Under the pieces are notes generated by a model. That model was not told the DNA's origin. It saw only the letters and a program-made list of their open reading frames with translations, and ran no database searches. Below are positions 33,393-42,470 of a stretch of 64,000 nt of DNA, piece by piece. Origin of the DNA: Desulfovibrio sp. TomC (GTDB lineage Bacteria; Desulfobacterota; Desulfovibrionia; Desulfovibrionales; Desulfovibrionaceae). Location of the stretch: NCBI RefSeq assembly GCF_000801335.2, contig NZ_JSEH01000007.1, positions 62,001 through 126,000 on the forward strand, read 5' to 3'. Position 1 is the stretch's first letter. Each line of letters begins with the position of its first letter. Position numbers and translations under genes: made by a program.

Positions 33393-34034
33393 ATGGCCAG
33401 AGCCTTGATCACCAGCATCGCCGCCTGTCTGCTTGTCATGGGACTGGCTGCCTGCCAGCCGCAGACCGTGGTCGTCACCGCCGCCCCCCAGGCGTCGGCC
33501 CAGGACTATTATGACGCGGGCATCCGCGCCTTCGGCATGGGAGATTTCAACCAAGCCGCGACCCAGTTCGACTCGGCCATCCGCCTCGCGCCGGGGCTGG
33601 CCGACGCCTACTGGTACCTCGGCCAGTGCTATGCCCGGATGGGCATGACCCGCCAAGCCGAGGACACCTATCGCAGCGGTCTGTCCGTGGCCCCCGGGCA
33701 TATGCGTCTGCATGAAGCCCTGGGCCTTTTAAGCTACGAGACCGGGAACTATCCCCAGGCTCGACGCGAACTGGCTCAGGCCAGCGCCATGGGTTCCGCC
33801 AATCCGCAGGTCTTTCTCTACCTCGGCAATCTGGCCCTCCTTGATGGCGACTGCCAAAGCGCCAAGGCAAACTTCCAGCGGGCCCTGGCCCTGGACCCCG
33901 GCTTCCTGCCGGCCCGTCAGGCCCTGGCCGACGCCCAGGGGCGCTGCCGGCCCAAGGCGCCCAGAGCCGAAACGCCCAAGGTGGAAAAAAGCTTCACCGG
34001 CGGCGGCCGGGCCATTGATCCGTCCGACTTTTAA
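33393..34034 (+). CDS. TPR lipoprotein
   Basis: 213 residues. Lipobox LAAC (Cys21), then four to five TPR units from about residue 38 (DYYDAGIRAFGMGDFNQAAT, ADAYWYLGQCYARMGMTRQA, MRLHEALGLLSYETGNYPQA, VFLYLGNLALLDGDCQSA). Likely an outer-membrane-anchored scaffold for the neighbouring proteins, as BamD or PilF are in other machines. Basic Pro-rich tail. Confidence 0.78.
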   Translation: MARALITSIAACLLVMGLAACQPQTVVVTAAPQASAQDYYDAGIRAFGMGDFNQAATQFDSAIRLAPGLADAYWYLGQCYARMGMTRQAEDTYRSGLSVAPGHMRLHEALGLLSYETGNYPQARRELAQASAMGSANPQVFLYLGNLALLDGDCQSAKANFQRALALDPGFLPARQALADAQGRCRPKAPRAETPKVEKSFTGGGRAIDPSDF

Positions 34035-34126
34035 CCGGCCGACTGACGCCATACCCAGCCGCGCCCGCCCCCAGGGTCGGGCGCGGTGATCCCCAAACGC
34101 CCACAGCGCGCGGCAAGGAGTCTCCC

Positions 34127-34675
34127 ATGCGGTTGCGGATCGGCCTCTGGCTCGCCCTCCTGCTTCTTGGCGTTTCCCCTTGTCTGGCCGGCAACGCCGC
34201 CCTGACCAAGGCCTGGCAAGCCCGGCAGCAGGAGTTATCGCGCAAGATCGCCCAACATCTCTTCGACAAACAGCCAATCCCCCAAAACGGGTCCGTACGC
34301 TATACCGCCCGGGTCAAACCCGATGCGGCCGCCCCGGGCGGACTTGTCCTGTCCGTGGACAGCCTCTCCGTGGCCCCGACCGGAACCAGCCCCGGACCGG
34401 CCGTCCGGGTGGAAGGCGATGCGGCCAAACAGGCCATGGACACGGCGTTTGGTCCCCGCGACCCGGCCATGTCCGTGCACCTGGGAAACCTTGATATCCC
34501 GGTTGGCACCGAGATCACCGGCACGCTGACAATTAAGGACGGCAAGCCAATTGTCCCTCCGCCCCCAGGCGGACCGGCCGCTGACCCCCTGGTCAGCCCG
34601 CATCAGCAGGCCCCGGCCGAGCCCGCCGAAGAACCCTCGATCCTGCAACGCCTGCTGCAATTTTTCGGATGGTGA
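34127..34675 (+). CDS. Secreted protein of unknown function in the envelope cluster
   Basis: 182 residues. Signal peptide (LWLALLLLGVSPCLAG), a ~110-residue beta-rich middle (VRYTARVKPDAAAPGG, MSVHLGNLDIPVGTEITGTL), and a Pro-rich C-terminus ending ILQRLLQFFGW, which could be an amphipathic anchor. No family recognised. CAAGGAG precedes the ATG. 34676-34929 (254 bases) after it is non-coding. Confidence 0.6.
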   Translation: MRLRIGLWLALLLLGVSPCLAGNAALTKAWQARQQELSRKIAQHLFDKQPIPQNGSVRYTARVKPDAAAPGGLVLSVDSLSVAPTGTSPGPAVRVEGDAAKQAMDTAFGPRDPAMSVHLGNLDIPVGTEITGTLTIKDGKPIVPPPPGGPAADPLVSPHQQAPAEPAEEPSILQRLLQFFGW

Positions 34676-34929
34676 GACGAATGACCATGCCCTCGTACCC
34701 AATCGCAGCCCACACCCCGGTGGAGCTTTTGCGTCCTCAGTCTCAGGACGCAGGCCACCCCGCCAGGCGACCGCAACCGATGCCGGGACCGCGCCGCCTC
34801 CCGGATCAGGAAAGTGGGAAAGGCACCCGGCTGTGGCTGCTTCGCGGACACCTGTCCCGATTCTTTTCCCAAACGCGACGGTACCCTCTTTTGACCACCG
34901 CCAAAGACGCCGCCCGCAAGGAGCCTGTT

Positions 34930-35766
34930 ATGCGCAAGATCACAGTCCTCGCCCCTCTCCTGGTCCTGCTGCTGGCCACCACGGCCCTGGCCGCCGGCAA
35001 CCGGCAGCTGATGTCTGAAAAAATGGCCACCCAAGACCTCAAACGCAACATCATGGAGTCGGTCATCGGCTTCAAGGTCAAGAGCGAGGGACGCTTCGGT
35101 CTTACCGAAGACCCCAATCTGCGTGAGGAAACCGTGGCCGCTGCCGTGCTCAAGGGCGTGATGGTGGACAAGATGATTTACGACAAGGACAAAGACGTCG
35201 CCCTGGCCTTCGGGCATCTGGAACTGGGCGATATCGTCAATGTCCTTGGTGAAAAACACCGGTTCAAGGGCGTGCGCGTGGAAGGTTTCGGCTTTGGCAC
35301 CACTTCCGAGGCCGCCCGGCCGGCCCTGATGGCCCTGCGGGCCGCCCAGGTCAACGCCTACGACGAATTGGCCCAGGTGATGATCGGTGAAAAAATCTTC
35401 AGTTCGAGCAAGGTGGAAAACTTCGTGCTGACCAAGGACATCAACCGGTCCAAGGTCTGTTCCGCCATTTTCGGGGCTTATATCCCCAATAGCGAACTGA
35501 ATAGCCCCAACCGCGGCTGGGGCTGGGACACAAGCGGCAACGCCTTTGTCAAACTTGAAATCGACGCCCGCAAGGTTCGGGACATCCTGGGCAATCTGCT
35601 CGTCTACAAAGGCCCCAACATCATCGAGGTTATCGGACGGGGCTCGCCGGTTGACGATCTGGCCGACCAGCCGGCCGGCAGCATGGTGCGCAACAGCGGC
35701 TCGAAGAGCAAGGCCATGTCCCTGGACATCCCTCTGGGCCAGGAGCCGGGCAAGGCGGGGCAGTAA
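34930..35766 (+). CDS. Second LPP20/FlgT-N-like secreted protein
   Basis: 278 residues from ATG 34930 behind CGCAAGGAGCC. Signal peptide (VLAPLLVLLLATTALAAG). The LPP20-type core is at residues ~110-180: FKGVRVEGFGFGTTSEAARP, ALMALRAAQVNAYDELAQVM, followed by KVCSAIFGAYIP. It lies 24 bases from the cyclase gene, so the two are probably co-translated, making it a candidate ligand or partner of the CHASE2 sensor. Confidence 0.62.
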   Translation: MRKITVLAPLLVLLLATTALAAGNRQLMSEKMATQDLKRNIMESVIGFKVKSEGRFGLTEDPNLREETVAAAVLKGVMVDKMIYDKDKDVALAFGHLELGDIVNVLGEKHRFKGVRVEGFGFGTTSEAARPALMALRAAQVNAYDELAQVMIGEKIFSSSKVENFVLTKDINRSKVCSAIFGAYIPNSELNSPNRGWGWDTSGNAFVKLEIDARKVRDILGNLLVYKGPNIIEVIGRGSPVDDLADQPAGSMVRNSGSKSKAMSLDIPLGQEPGKAGQ

Positions 35767-35790
35767 GGCGGTTGCGGCAGGACGCCCGAC

Positions 35791-38061
35791 GTGTCGCTAC
35801 GGATGGCCTTGCGAGGGCTGTTGACCCTGGCCTGCGGGGGTTGGCGCTCACTGGGTTCTCGTGCGGAGCTGTTTTTGGCCGGCTTGCTCGTGACGGCGGC
35901 CATGACCGGGCTGTATCTGGCCCGGCCGGCCTGGCTGGAATTCCAGGAGGCCAAGCTTTATGACCTGATGCTCACCCGGCAGCGGCCGCTTCTCCGCAGC
36001 GGCCTCCCCCTGGTGGTGGACATCGACGAAGCCAGTCTGGCCGAGCATGGGCAATGGCCCTGGCCGCGCTACCGGGTGGCCCTGCTCCTTGGCCGCCTGC
36101 GCAATGCCGGCGTGGCGGCCGTCGGCCTCGACATCGTCTTTGCCGAGCCGGACCGGGCCTCGCCAAGCGCCATCACCGGCCAGCTCCTGCGCGACCTCAA
36201 ACTGGAGGTGACGGTTTCGGGCCTGCCCGACGCCCTGCGCGACTATGACAAGGTCCTGGCCGACATGTTGCGGGCCGGCCCTTTTGCCCTGGGGTACTAT
36301 CAAGATTTCGCCAAAGCCGACGACGGATTCAGTCCGACCGTAGAGAAAGCCTGCCCCCTGCCGCCGGCCCGGCTGTCCATGGCCAAGACGCCCGACGCCA
36401 AACCGCTCGATGCCTGTCTTCCCGAGTCCAGCCGCATTGTGTGTCCCTTGCCGGCCCTGGCCAGGGCGGCCCCGGCGGCAGGCTTTATCAACACCCTGCC
36501 GGACCGCGACAACATCGTACGCAAAACGCCTCTGGTTCTGGAACACCAGGGCCGCCTGACCAGCAGTCTGGCCCTGGCTACGGTCATGGAGGCGTTTGGG
36601 GTCAAAAATGCCGTGATCCGCCTGACGGCCGGCGGCATCGAATCCCTGACCCTGGCCAGCGAGACCCTGGGCCGACGGGTCATTCCCCTGGATGCCGGGG
36701 GCCGGTTGCTCATCAACTACCGGGGGCCGGGCGGAACCTTTCCCCACATCAGCGCCGCTGACGTGCTGGGCGGCCGGGTCGATCCGGAAGCCTTGCGCGG
36801 ACGCATCGTCTTTGTCGGCGCATCGGCCGCAGCCCTGCGCGACCTGCGGGCCTCGCCCCTGGACCGGTCCATGCCCGGGGTCGAAATCCACGCCACCGTC
36901 GCCGACATGATCGCGGCCAATGATTTCCTGTCCCAACCCGATTGGGCCGTGGCCGTGGAACTGACAGCGCTCATTGCCATGGGCCTGCTCTCGGCCGCAC
37001 TCCTCGGCTTTGCCCCGGCCGCGGTGCTGCTGTTGCCCTTTGCCGCCCTGGCTGCCGGGAGCTGGCTTGGCGCGGCCAGCCTGCTGGCTCATGCCCGGCT
37101 GTATGTCTCGCCGCTGTTCCCGCTCCTGGTCTTGGCGCTCAATTTTGCCATCCTGACCTTTCTCAAATTCTGGCGTGAGGAGCGGCAAAAACGCTTTCTC
37201 CACGGAGCCTTTGCCCGCTATGTGGCCCCGGCCGTGGTGGCGCGCATTGTGGCCCGCCCCCAGGACCTGACTCTTTCCGGAGAAGAACGCGACATCACCA
37301 TCCTTTTTTCCGATGTGCGCGGGTTCACCTCCATCTCCGAGCGCCTGTCCCCCAGCCAGGTCTCGGAACTGCTCCACCGCTACTTCACCCCCATGACCCG
37401 CATCATCGTCTCCCACCTCGGCACCATGGACAAGTTTATCGGCGACGCTATCATGGCCTTCTGGAACGCCCCTGTGCCCGTGCCGAACCATCCGGCCCAG
37501 GCGGTTCGGGCCGCTTTGGAAATGACCGTGCGCCTTGCCGCCTTAAACGAAGCGTTTCGCCGCGACTTCGGCTTCGCCATCGCCTGCGGCATCGGGTTGC
37601 ACCGGGGCCGGGTGCGGGTCGGCAACTTTGGCTCCGAAGATCTTTTTGACTATACCGTCATCGGCGACGCCGTGAATCTGGCCTCGCGCCTGGAGGGTCT
37701 GACCAAATTTTACGGCGTGCGGGTGCTGGCCACGGACAGCCTGCGCCATGAGGCGATTTCCGAAGCCGCCTTTATTGAAATCGATCTGGTGCGGGTCAAA
37801 GGCAAGACCGTGCCAGTGATGCTCTACTCGGTTATAAGCCACGAGGAACGCCGGCAGCGGGCTGGGGAGCTCGACGCTGCCGAGGCGGCCAGAAAGCTCT
37901 ACACCAGCCGCAAGTTTGCCGACGCCGCTACGGCCTATGCCAAGCTGGCGGCTGACCATGACCGTCGATTCTATGCCATCTTCGCCGAACGGGCCGCCCA
38001 CCTGCGGGATACCCCGCCACCGGAGAGCTGGGACGGCGTTTTCGAGCATACCGCCAAATAA
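35791..38061 (+). CDS. CHASE2-domain membrane adenylate/guanylate cyclase
   Basis: 756 residues. One N-terminal membrane segment, a periplasmic CHASE2 sensor (~45-370; contains DIDEASLAEHGQWPWPR and DIVFAEPDR), three closely spaced membrane segments (~388-460), then a class III cyclase domain (~490-680). Both metal Asp are present (ILFSDVRGF and KFIGDAIMAF), as is the NLASR transition-state pair; the Lys in DKFIGD favours ATP as substrate. The GTG at 35791 is used; ATG 35803 is possible. A C-terminal TPR-like helix pair follows. It is the only cytoplasm-facing member of the cluster and its likely signal output. Confidence 0.9.
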   Translation: MSLRMALRGLLTLACGGWRSLGSRAELFLAGLLVTAAMTGLYLARPAWLEFQEAKLYDLMLTRQRPLLRSGLPLVVDIDEASLAEHGQWPWPRYRVALLLGRLRNAGVAAVGLDIVFAEPDRASPSAITGQLLRDLKLEVTVSGLPDALRDYDKVLADMLRAGPFALGYYQDFAKADDGFSPTVEKACPLPPARLSMAKTPDAKPLDACLPESSRIVCPLPALARAAPAAGFINTLPDRDNIVRKTPLVLEHQGRLTSSLALATVMEAFGVKNAVIRLTAGGIESLTLASETLGRRVIPLDAGGRLLINYRGPGGTFPHISAADVLGGRVDPEALRGRIVFVGASAAALRDLRASPLDRSMPGVEIHATVADMIAANDFLSQPDWAVAVELTALIAMGLLSAALLGFAPAAVLLLPFAALAAGSWLGAASLLAHARLYVSPLFPLLVLALNFAILTFLKFWREERQKRFLHGAFARYVAPAVVARIVARPQDLTLSGEERDITILFSDVRGFTSISERLSPSQVSELLHRYFTPMTRIIVSHLGTMDKFIGDAIMAFWNAPVPVPNHPAQAVRAALEMTVRLAALNEAFRRDFGFAIACGIGLHRGRVRVGNFGSEDLFDYTVIGDAVNLASRLEGLTKFYGVRVLATDSLRHEAISEAAFIEIDLVRVKGKTVPVMLYSVISHEERRQRAGELDAAEAARKLYTSRKFADAATAYAKLAADHDRRFYAIFAERAAHLRDTPPPESWDGVFEHTAK

Positions 38062-38188
38062 CACGGGCAACGCACCGCAGAATTGCAGCCGGGTCCTACT
38101 CGTCATCATTGGCCGGGATCTGGACGCAGATCGCGCGCCACGCACCGCAGTATTCCGGCCGGCTCCAACCCCATTGGCAAAACCAGAC

Positions 38189-38228
38189 AAAAAAACAAGG
38201 CCCCCGGACCAGACGGCCAGGGGACCTT
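38189..38228 (-). terminator. Terminator of the nuo operon
   Basis: On the minus strand AAGGTCCCCTGG pairs with CCGGGGGCCTT and is followed by a seven-T run. It lies 84 bases after the nuoI stop. The rest of 38062-38311 shows only a partial direct repeat (ACGCACCGCAG twice). Confidence 0.85.
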
Positions 38229-38311
38229 GAGGAGCCCGGGAGGGTGCCGGGCGTCTCCTTCGACGTCGCAACGCGGCAGGGTGGATTGCGGCCTCGAAGG
38301 AGCAAGCAAGG

Positions 38312-38815
38312 TTAGTCTTGTTCGGCCTGCCGGCGCAGTCTGGCCAGCAGGTCGATCTGAAACTCCCGACGATCCAGACGCACCATGTACGGGTTGTCGG
38401 AGAACTGCAGGGAATCCACCGGGCAGGCCTTGGCGCATTGGCCGCACAGGCTGCACAACGAGAAGTCCACGATAACGGCCCCGGGCGTCTTGCTGCCTTT
38501 CTGCGGCGCCGGTCCCATGACCACGGGACCGGCCTCCTCCCCTTCCTTGGCCGGAACCGGACACAGGATGGTGAGGCAATTGGACGGGCAGGCCTTCACA
38601 CAGGCCCCGCAGGCCACGCAGCGCGGCACAGCCGGGTCTTCATCCTTGCCAATAAGCTCCACATGGCCCCGGAAGGTGGACAGATTGTCCACTTCTTCCT
38701 TGGGATAGATCACCGTGACGCCGGGCTGGCAAAAGGCTTTTCCCGTAATGCCAAGGCCGATCACCAGGCTTTTCAGTCCGGTGTAGGCCTCCTGAAACAG
38801 CGCAGATACGGTCAT
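38312..38815 (-). CDS. nuoI: NADH-quinone oxidoreductase-type subunit I (NuoI)
   Basis: 167 residues. Two 4Fe-4S motifs, CVACGACVKACP and CSLCGQCAKACP, carry clusters N6a/N6b between the input site and N2. ATG 38815 was chosen for its GGAGG (TTTGGAGGCTGAC) and one-base spacing from nuoH; a start four codons earlier would overlap nuoH. Between the motifs is a ~15-residue charged insertion (PAKEGEEAGPVVMG). Last gene of the operon. Confidence 0.92.
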   Translation of the reverse strand: MTVSALFQEAYTGLKSLVIGLGITGKAFCQPGVTVIYPKEEVDNLSTFRGHVELIGKDEDPAVPRCVACGACVKACPSNCLTILCPVPAKEGEEAGPVVMGPAPQKGSKTPGAVIVDFSLCSLCGQCAKACPVDSLQFSDNPYMVRLDRREFQIDLLARLRRQAEQD

Positions 38816-38816
38816 G

Positions 38817-39803
38817 TCAGCCTCCAAATCCGGCCACGATCACCACCAGCACCAGATCAATCAGGGCCAGGGGGGTGAGCCACTTCCAGCTGAGGTTTAA
38901 GAGCTGGTCGAAACGCACGCGGGGAAACGTCCAGCGCATCCAGATCATAAGGAGCAAAATGGCGTAGACCTTGACCAGAAACCACATGATGCCCGGCAAA
39001 AACGGTCCCTGCCAGCCGCCCAGGAAAAGAGCGGCGGCCACACCGGAAACCACGATCATGTTGGCGTATTCGGCCAGGAAAAACAGGCCAAATCCCATGC
39101 CCGAGTATTCCGTGTGAAAGCCGGCCGTCAGTTCGGATTCGGCTTCGGGCAGGTCAAAGGGAGCGCGGTTGGTCTCGGCCACGGCGCAGACCAGGAAGAT
39201 GAAAAAGGCCAGCGGGTTTTTGACGCCATACCACTGCCAGGGCCAGCCGCCCTGCTGGGCCGTGATCTGATAGAGATCAAGGGACCCGGCAGTCAGGGCC
39301 ACGGCCATGACCGACAGCAACAGCGGCACCTCATAGGCCACGGACTGGGCCACGGCCCGGGCCGCGCCCAAAAGGCCCCACTTGTTGTTGGAACCCCAGC
39401 CGGCCAGGATCAGCGACAGCACGCCGAGGCCGGAAAAGGCCAGGATGAGGACCAGGCCGATATTGAGCCGCATGGGAGCGAGGTCCGGACCAAAGGGCAG
39501 CGGCAGGAAACAGACCGTGACCGGGGCAAAGGCCAAAAGCGGCGCGGCCCAGTAGAGGTAGCGGTCCGCGCCCTCCGGCATGGCCAGCTGTTTGCCGATC
39601 AGTTTCACCGCGTCAACAATGGGTTGCAGCAGGCCGTAGGGACCGACATGAAGGGGACCCGGGCGCAGCTGGACAAAGCCGGCCACCTTGCGTTCCACCC
39701 ACACCAGGACCAGTCCGTTTAAGCCGACGAAAGCGAACACACACAACAGCCCGACGACAAGGCGCGTCAGGGGATGGTCGAAGCTCAAAAGATCGGGGGT
39801 CAT
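38817..39803 (-). CDS. nuoH: Complex I subunit H (NuoH)
   Basis: 328 residues, eight membrane helices, with the conserved GPYGLLQPIVDAVKL and the NRAPFDLPEAESELTAGFHTEYS loop that lines the quinone chamber. Starts within an ATGA overlap with nuoD. Confidence 0.95.
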   Translation of the reverse strand: MTPDLLSFDHPLTRLVVGLLCVFAFVGLNGLVLVWVERKVAGFVQLRPGPLHVGPYGLLQPIVDAVKLIGKQLAMPEGADRYLYWAAPLLAFAPVTVCFLPLPFGPDLAPMRLNIGLVLILAFSGLGVLSLILAGWGSNNKWGLLGAARAVAQSVAYEVPLLLSVMAVALTAGSLDLYQITAQQGGWPWQWYGVKNPLAFFIFLVCAVAETNRAPFDLPEAESELTAGFHTEYSGMGFGLFFLAEYANMIVVSGVAAALFLGGWQGPFLPGIMWFLVKVYAILLLMIWMRWTFPRVRFDQLLNLSWKWLTPLALIDLVLVVIVAGFGG

Positions 39804-40957
39804 CGGTCGATCTCCGGGATAACAAGGTCCAGGCTGCCCAGAATGGACACGGCGTCAGCCAGAAGCGTTCCCCTGGCCAGCTCGCAGAACACACTCAGGT
39901 TGGAAAAGCCCGGGGCGCGAAGCTTCACCCGGTAGGGCTTGGGACCGCCATCGGACCGGACATGGACGAGAATCTTGCCGCGCGCGCCTTCGACGGCGTA
40001 GCAGGCCTCGCCCTTGGGCGGTTTGATGGTCTTTGGCACCTTGGCCGCAATGGGCCCTTCCGGCAGGTTGGTCACGGCCTGCTCAATGATCGAACAGCTC
40101 GTTTCCAGCTCGTCCATGCGCACCATGTACCGGGCCATGGCGTCACCCTGGGGATAGGTCGGGATGGGGAACTCGAAGCGGCCGTAGACGCCGTACGGTT
40201 CGGCCCGGCGGGTATCGACCGGCGCGCCGGAGCCGCGAATGACCGGACCGGTGGCCCCGTACTGCCTCGCCAGTTCCACGTCCATCTCGCCGATGCCTTC
40301 GCAGCGCCCGCGCAGGATCACGTTATCCGTGACCAGATCGCGGTACATGGGCAGGCGTGAGCGCAACTGCCGGACAAAGGCCAGACAGCGCGGGGCGAAG
40401 TCGTCGGGCACGTCGCTGTAAACGCCGCCGAAGGTGAAGTAGGAATAGGTCAGGCGCGAGCCGGTGACGGCCTGCAGGATGTCCAGGAGAAACTCCCGGT
40501 CGTCGAAGGCGTACATGATGGGGGTAAAGGCCCCGAGGTCGAGGAGATAGGCTCCCCACCAGAGCAGGTGGGAGCTTATGCGGTTGAGTTCCGTCACCGC
40601 CACCCGGATGTACTCGGCCCGCTCGGGCACCTCAATGCCGGCCAGCCGTTCCACCGACCCGGCATAGGCCCAGTTCCAGGCCATGGCGTGGAGGTAGTCC
40701 ACCCGGCCCATGTTGGGCATGAACTGGAAGTAGGTTTTCTGTTCGGCCATCCACTCGTGCATCCGGTGGATGTAGCCCAGCACCGGCTCGGCCCGGACAA
40801 TGTACTCGCCGTCGAGTTCGAGCAGGATACGCAGAACCCCGTGGGTGGAGGGATGCTGCGGTCCCATGCTGAGGATCAGCTTGTCTTCGGTGGGACCCGG
40901 TTCAAAGCGCACCGACGTGGGGTCTTGCGCCAATTTTTTGGGATCAAAGGCTTGCAT
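39800..40957 (-). CDS. nuoD: Complex I subunit D (NuoD)
   Basis: 385 residues. Signature MGPQHPSTHGVLRILLELDGE, GYIHRMHEW, and DLGAFTP; it forms the quinone site with NuoB. Unlike hydrogenase large subunits it has no N- and C-terminal CxxC pairs, so this is a true complex I rather than an energy-converting hydrogenase. C and D are separate genes here, not the fused NuoCD of E. coli. Confidence 0.95.
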   Translation of the reverse strand: MQAFDPKKLAQDPTSVRFEPGPTEDKLILSMGPQHPSTHGVLRILLELDGEYIVRAEPVLGYIHRMHEWMAEQKTYFQFMPNMGRVDYLHAMAWNWAYAGSVERLAGIEVPERAEYIRVAVTELNRISSHLLWWGAYLLDLGAFTPIMYAFDDREFLLDILQAVTGSRLTYSYFTFGGVYSDVPDDFAPRCLAFVRQLRSRLPMYRDLVTDNVILRGRCEGIGEMDVELARQYGATGPVIRGSGAPVDTRRAEPYGVYGRFEFPIPTYPQGDAMARYMVRMDELETSCSIIEQAVTNLPEGPIAAKVPKTIKPPKGEACYAVEGARGKILVHVRSDGGPKPYRVKLRAPGFSNLSVFCELARGTLLADAVSILGSLDLVIPEIDR

Positions 40958-40971
40958 GCGTCCTCCGGGCC

Positions 40972-41514
40972 TTAGGCGTCTTCGGTTTTGGCGGCCTTGA
41001 CCACCTTGGCGGGCTTGGGCTTTTCCGCTTCGGGTTCGGCCAGACCGCAGTCCACGAGGTAGCCAAGGGGCATGAGGTCGGCCAGGGATTTCCTGGCTTT
41101 CTCCGCCTTGATCAGTGGATGGCTGCCGAAGTTCTCGGGCAAAAGCAGATAGTGCAGGTTGGGATGCCCGGCGAAGTCAATGCCGTAGAAATCGAAGCAC
41201 TCCCGCTCGTGCCAGTCCGCGCCGGGGTAGACGGCGCTGATGGTCGGCAGGCTTGGCGCATCGTGGGGAACAAGGGCGCGCACCACAATGCGGTTGGCCC
41301 CGTCGAGCAGGCTCAGGTGATAGGTGATTTCAAAGCCTTCCTGAAGATCGGAGGCCATGACGTCTTCGAGGAGATACCCTTCGGCGTCAAGAACCGTCAT
41401 GGCTTCCACAACAGCCTTGGCGTCAACAGTGACGGACAGGGTCATGCCGGTGGCGGCATGGTCCATGGGGGCGGTGCATACCGGTCCCATTTTGGCGACA
41501 AAAGCCGGGATCAT
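40972..41514 (-). CDS. nuoC: Complex I subunit C (NuoC)
   Basis: 180 residues. The 30-kDa subunit signature is at the middle ([20 protein letters not shown]). The end is extended by an Ala/Lys/Pro-rich tail ([16 protein letters not shown]), not typical of the family core. Overlaps the nuoB stop by ATGA. Confidence 0.93.
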   Translation of the reverse strand: MIPAFVAKMGPVCTAPMDHAATGMTLSVTVDAKAVVEAMTVLDAEGYLLEDVMASDLQEGFEITYHLSLLDGANRIVVRALVPHDAPSLPTISAVYPGADWHERECFDFYGIDFAGHPNLHYLLLPENFGSHPLIKAEKARKSLADLMPLGYLVDCGLAEPEAEKPKPAKVVKAAKTEDA

Positions 41515-42041
41515 TGCTCACCTCCCTGGGGGACCTGCCACCAGCGACGGCCGGTGATCTTCTGCTGCAGGGCAAAAAGCCCTTCCAGCAGGGCCTCGGG
41601 CCGGGGCGGACAGCCGGGCACATAGACGTCGACCGGGATCAGGGTGTCCACGCCCTGGATGACGTTGTACTGGCCTTCGATGTTAAACGGGCCGCCGGAG
41701 ATGGCGCAGTTGCCAAGGGCCATGACGTAGCGCGGGGCCGGCATCTGCTCGTAGAGGCGAACCACGGCCGGGGCCATCTTCTTGTTCACCGTGCCGGCCA
41801 CGATCATGAGATCGGACTGGCGCGGCGAGGGCCGGAAGACTTCCGCGCCGTAGCGGGCGATGTCGAAGCGGGCCATGCCAACGGCCATCATTTCGATGGC
41901 GCAGCAGGCCAGACCAAAGGTCATGGGCCAGATGGACATGGCCCGGCAGACATCCACCAGCTTCTGGACCGCCGGCGTGGCGACCAGGGCCGGATCGACC
42001 GTGGTTACGGCCGGGGTGCAATATGGATCTTGCGGGGCCAT
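41511..42041 (-). CDS. nuoB: Complex I subunit B (NuoB)
   Basis: 176 residues. The N2 cluster ligands are seen in [21 protein letters not shown] and [14 protein letters not shown] 42041 gives the normal family length; it lies 37 bases inside the end of nuoA, with AAGGGAG upstream. A much longer frame upstream has no similarity and was not used. Confidence 0.95.
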   Translation of the reverse strand: MAPQDPYCTPAVTTVDPALVATPAVQKLVDVCRAMSIWPMTFGLACCAIEMMAVGMARFDIARYGAEVFRPSPRQSDLMIVAGTVNKKMAPAVVRLYEQMPAPRYVMALGNCAISGGPFNIEGQYNVIQGVDTLIPVDVYVPGCPPRPEALLEGLFALQQKITGRRWWQVPQGGEQ

Positions 42042-42397
42042 GTGAACACTCCCTTGCGCATGAAGTAGACGATGGCGGCGGCGAGCACCGCGAGAAACAC
42101 CAGCAGCCGAATGGTCGTGCCCAGACCCTGGGGCGAGGCATAGGCCGCCGCCACCGGGAAGAGGTAGAGGATATCCACCTCGAAGGCCAAAAAGATCAGG
42201 GCGTAGAAGTAGTAGTTGATGCCGAATTTGACCCAGGAACGTCCGTGCGTGGGCACGCCGCACTCATAGGTTTCGCCAAGCGCCCCGCCCTTGGCCTTGG
42301 GGGCCAAGAGCAGCGAGCCGATGAGCGGGCCTGCGGCAAATAGGATGCCACCCAGGAAGAAGAGCAGTATCGCCGCTTGTAACCAGGTAAAGACCAT
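42005..42397 (-). CDS. nuoA: Complex I subunit A (NuoA)
   Basis: 130 residues, three membrane helices, with the conserved YECGVPTHG loop and [34 protein letters not shown] precedes the ATG. The 73-base gap to nuoN is the longest within the second half of the operon. Confidence 0.95.
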   Translation of the reverse strand: MVFTWLQAAILLFFLGGILFAAGPLIGSLLLAPKAKGGALGETYECGVPTHGRSWVKFGINYYFYALIFLAFEVDILYLFPVAAAYASPQGLGTTIRLLVFLAVLAAAIVYFMRKGVFTWPRKIHIAPRP

Positions 42398-42470
42398 GCG
42401 TCTTTTCCTCCTTTCCCAATTCGAGAAACCGCGTCACAGGCCATGGACCACGGCCTGTGGACACCCCCGT

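Noticed and set aside
31138-35766. A flagellar or curli locus
   Set aside because: FlgT-like and CsgG-like folds are present, but no flagellar structural, CsgA/B, CsgE/F or secretion genes accompany them.
39800-40957. An energy-converting hydrogenase large subunit
   Set aside because: The NiFe-binding cysteine pairs are absent and the quinone-site motifs of NuoD are present.
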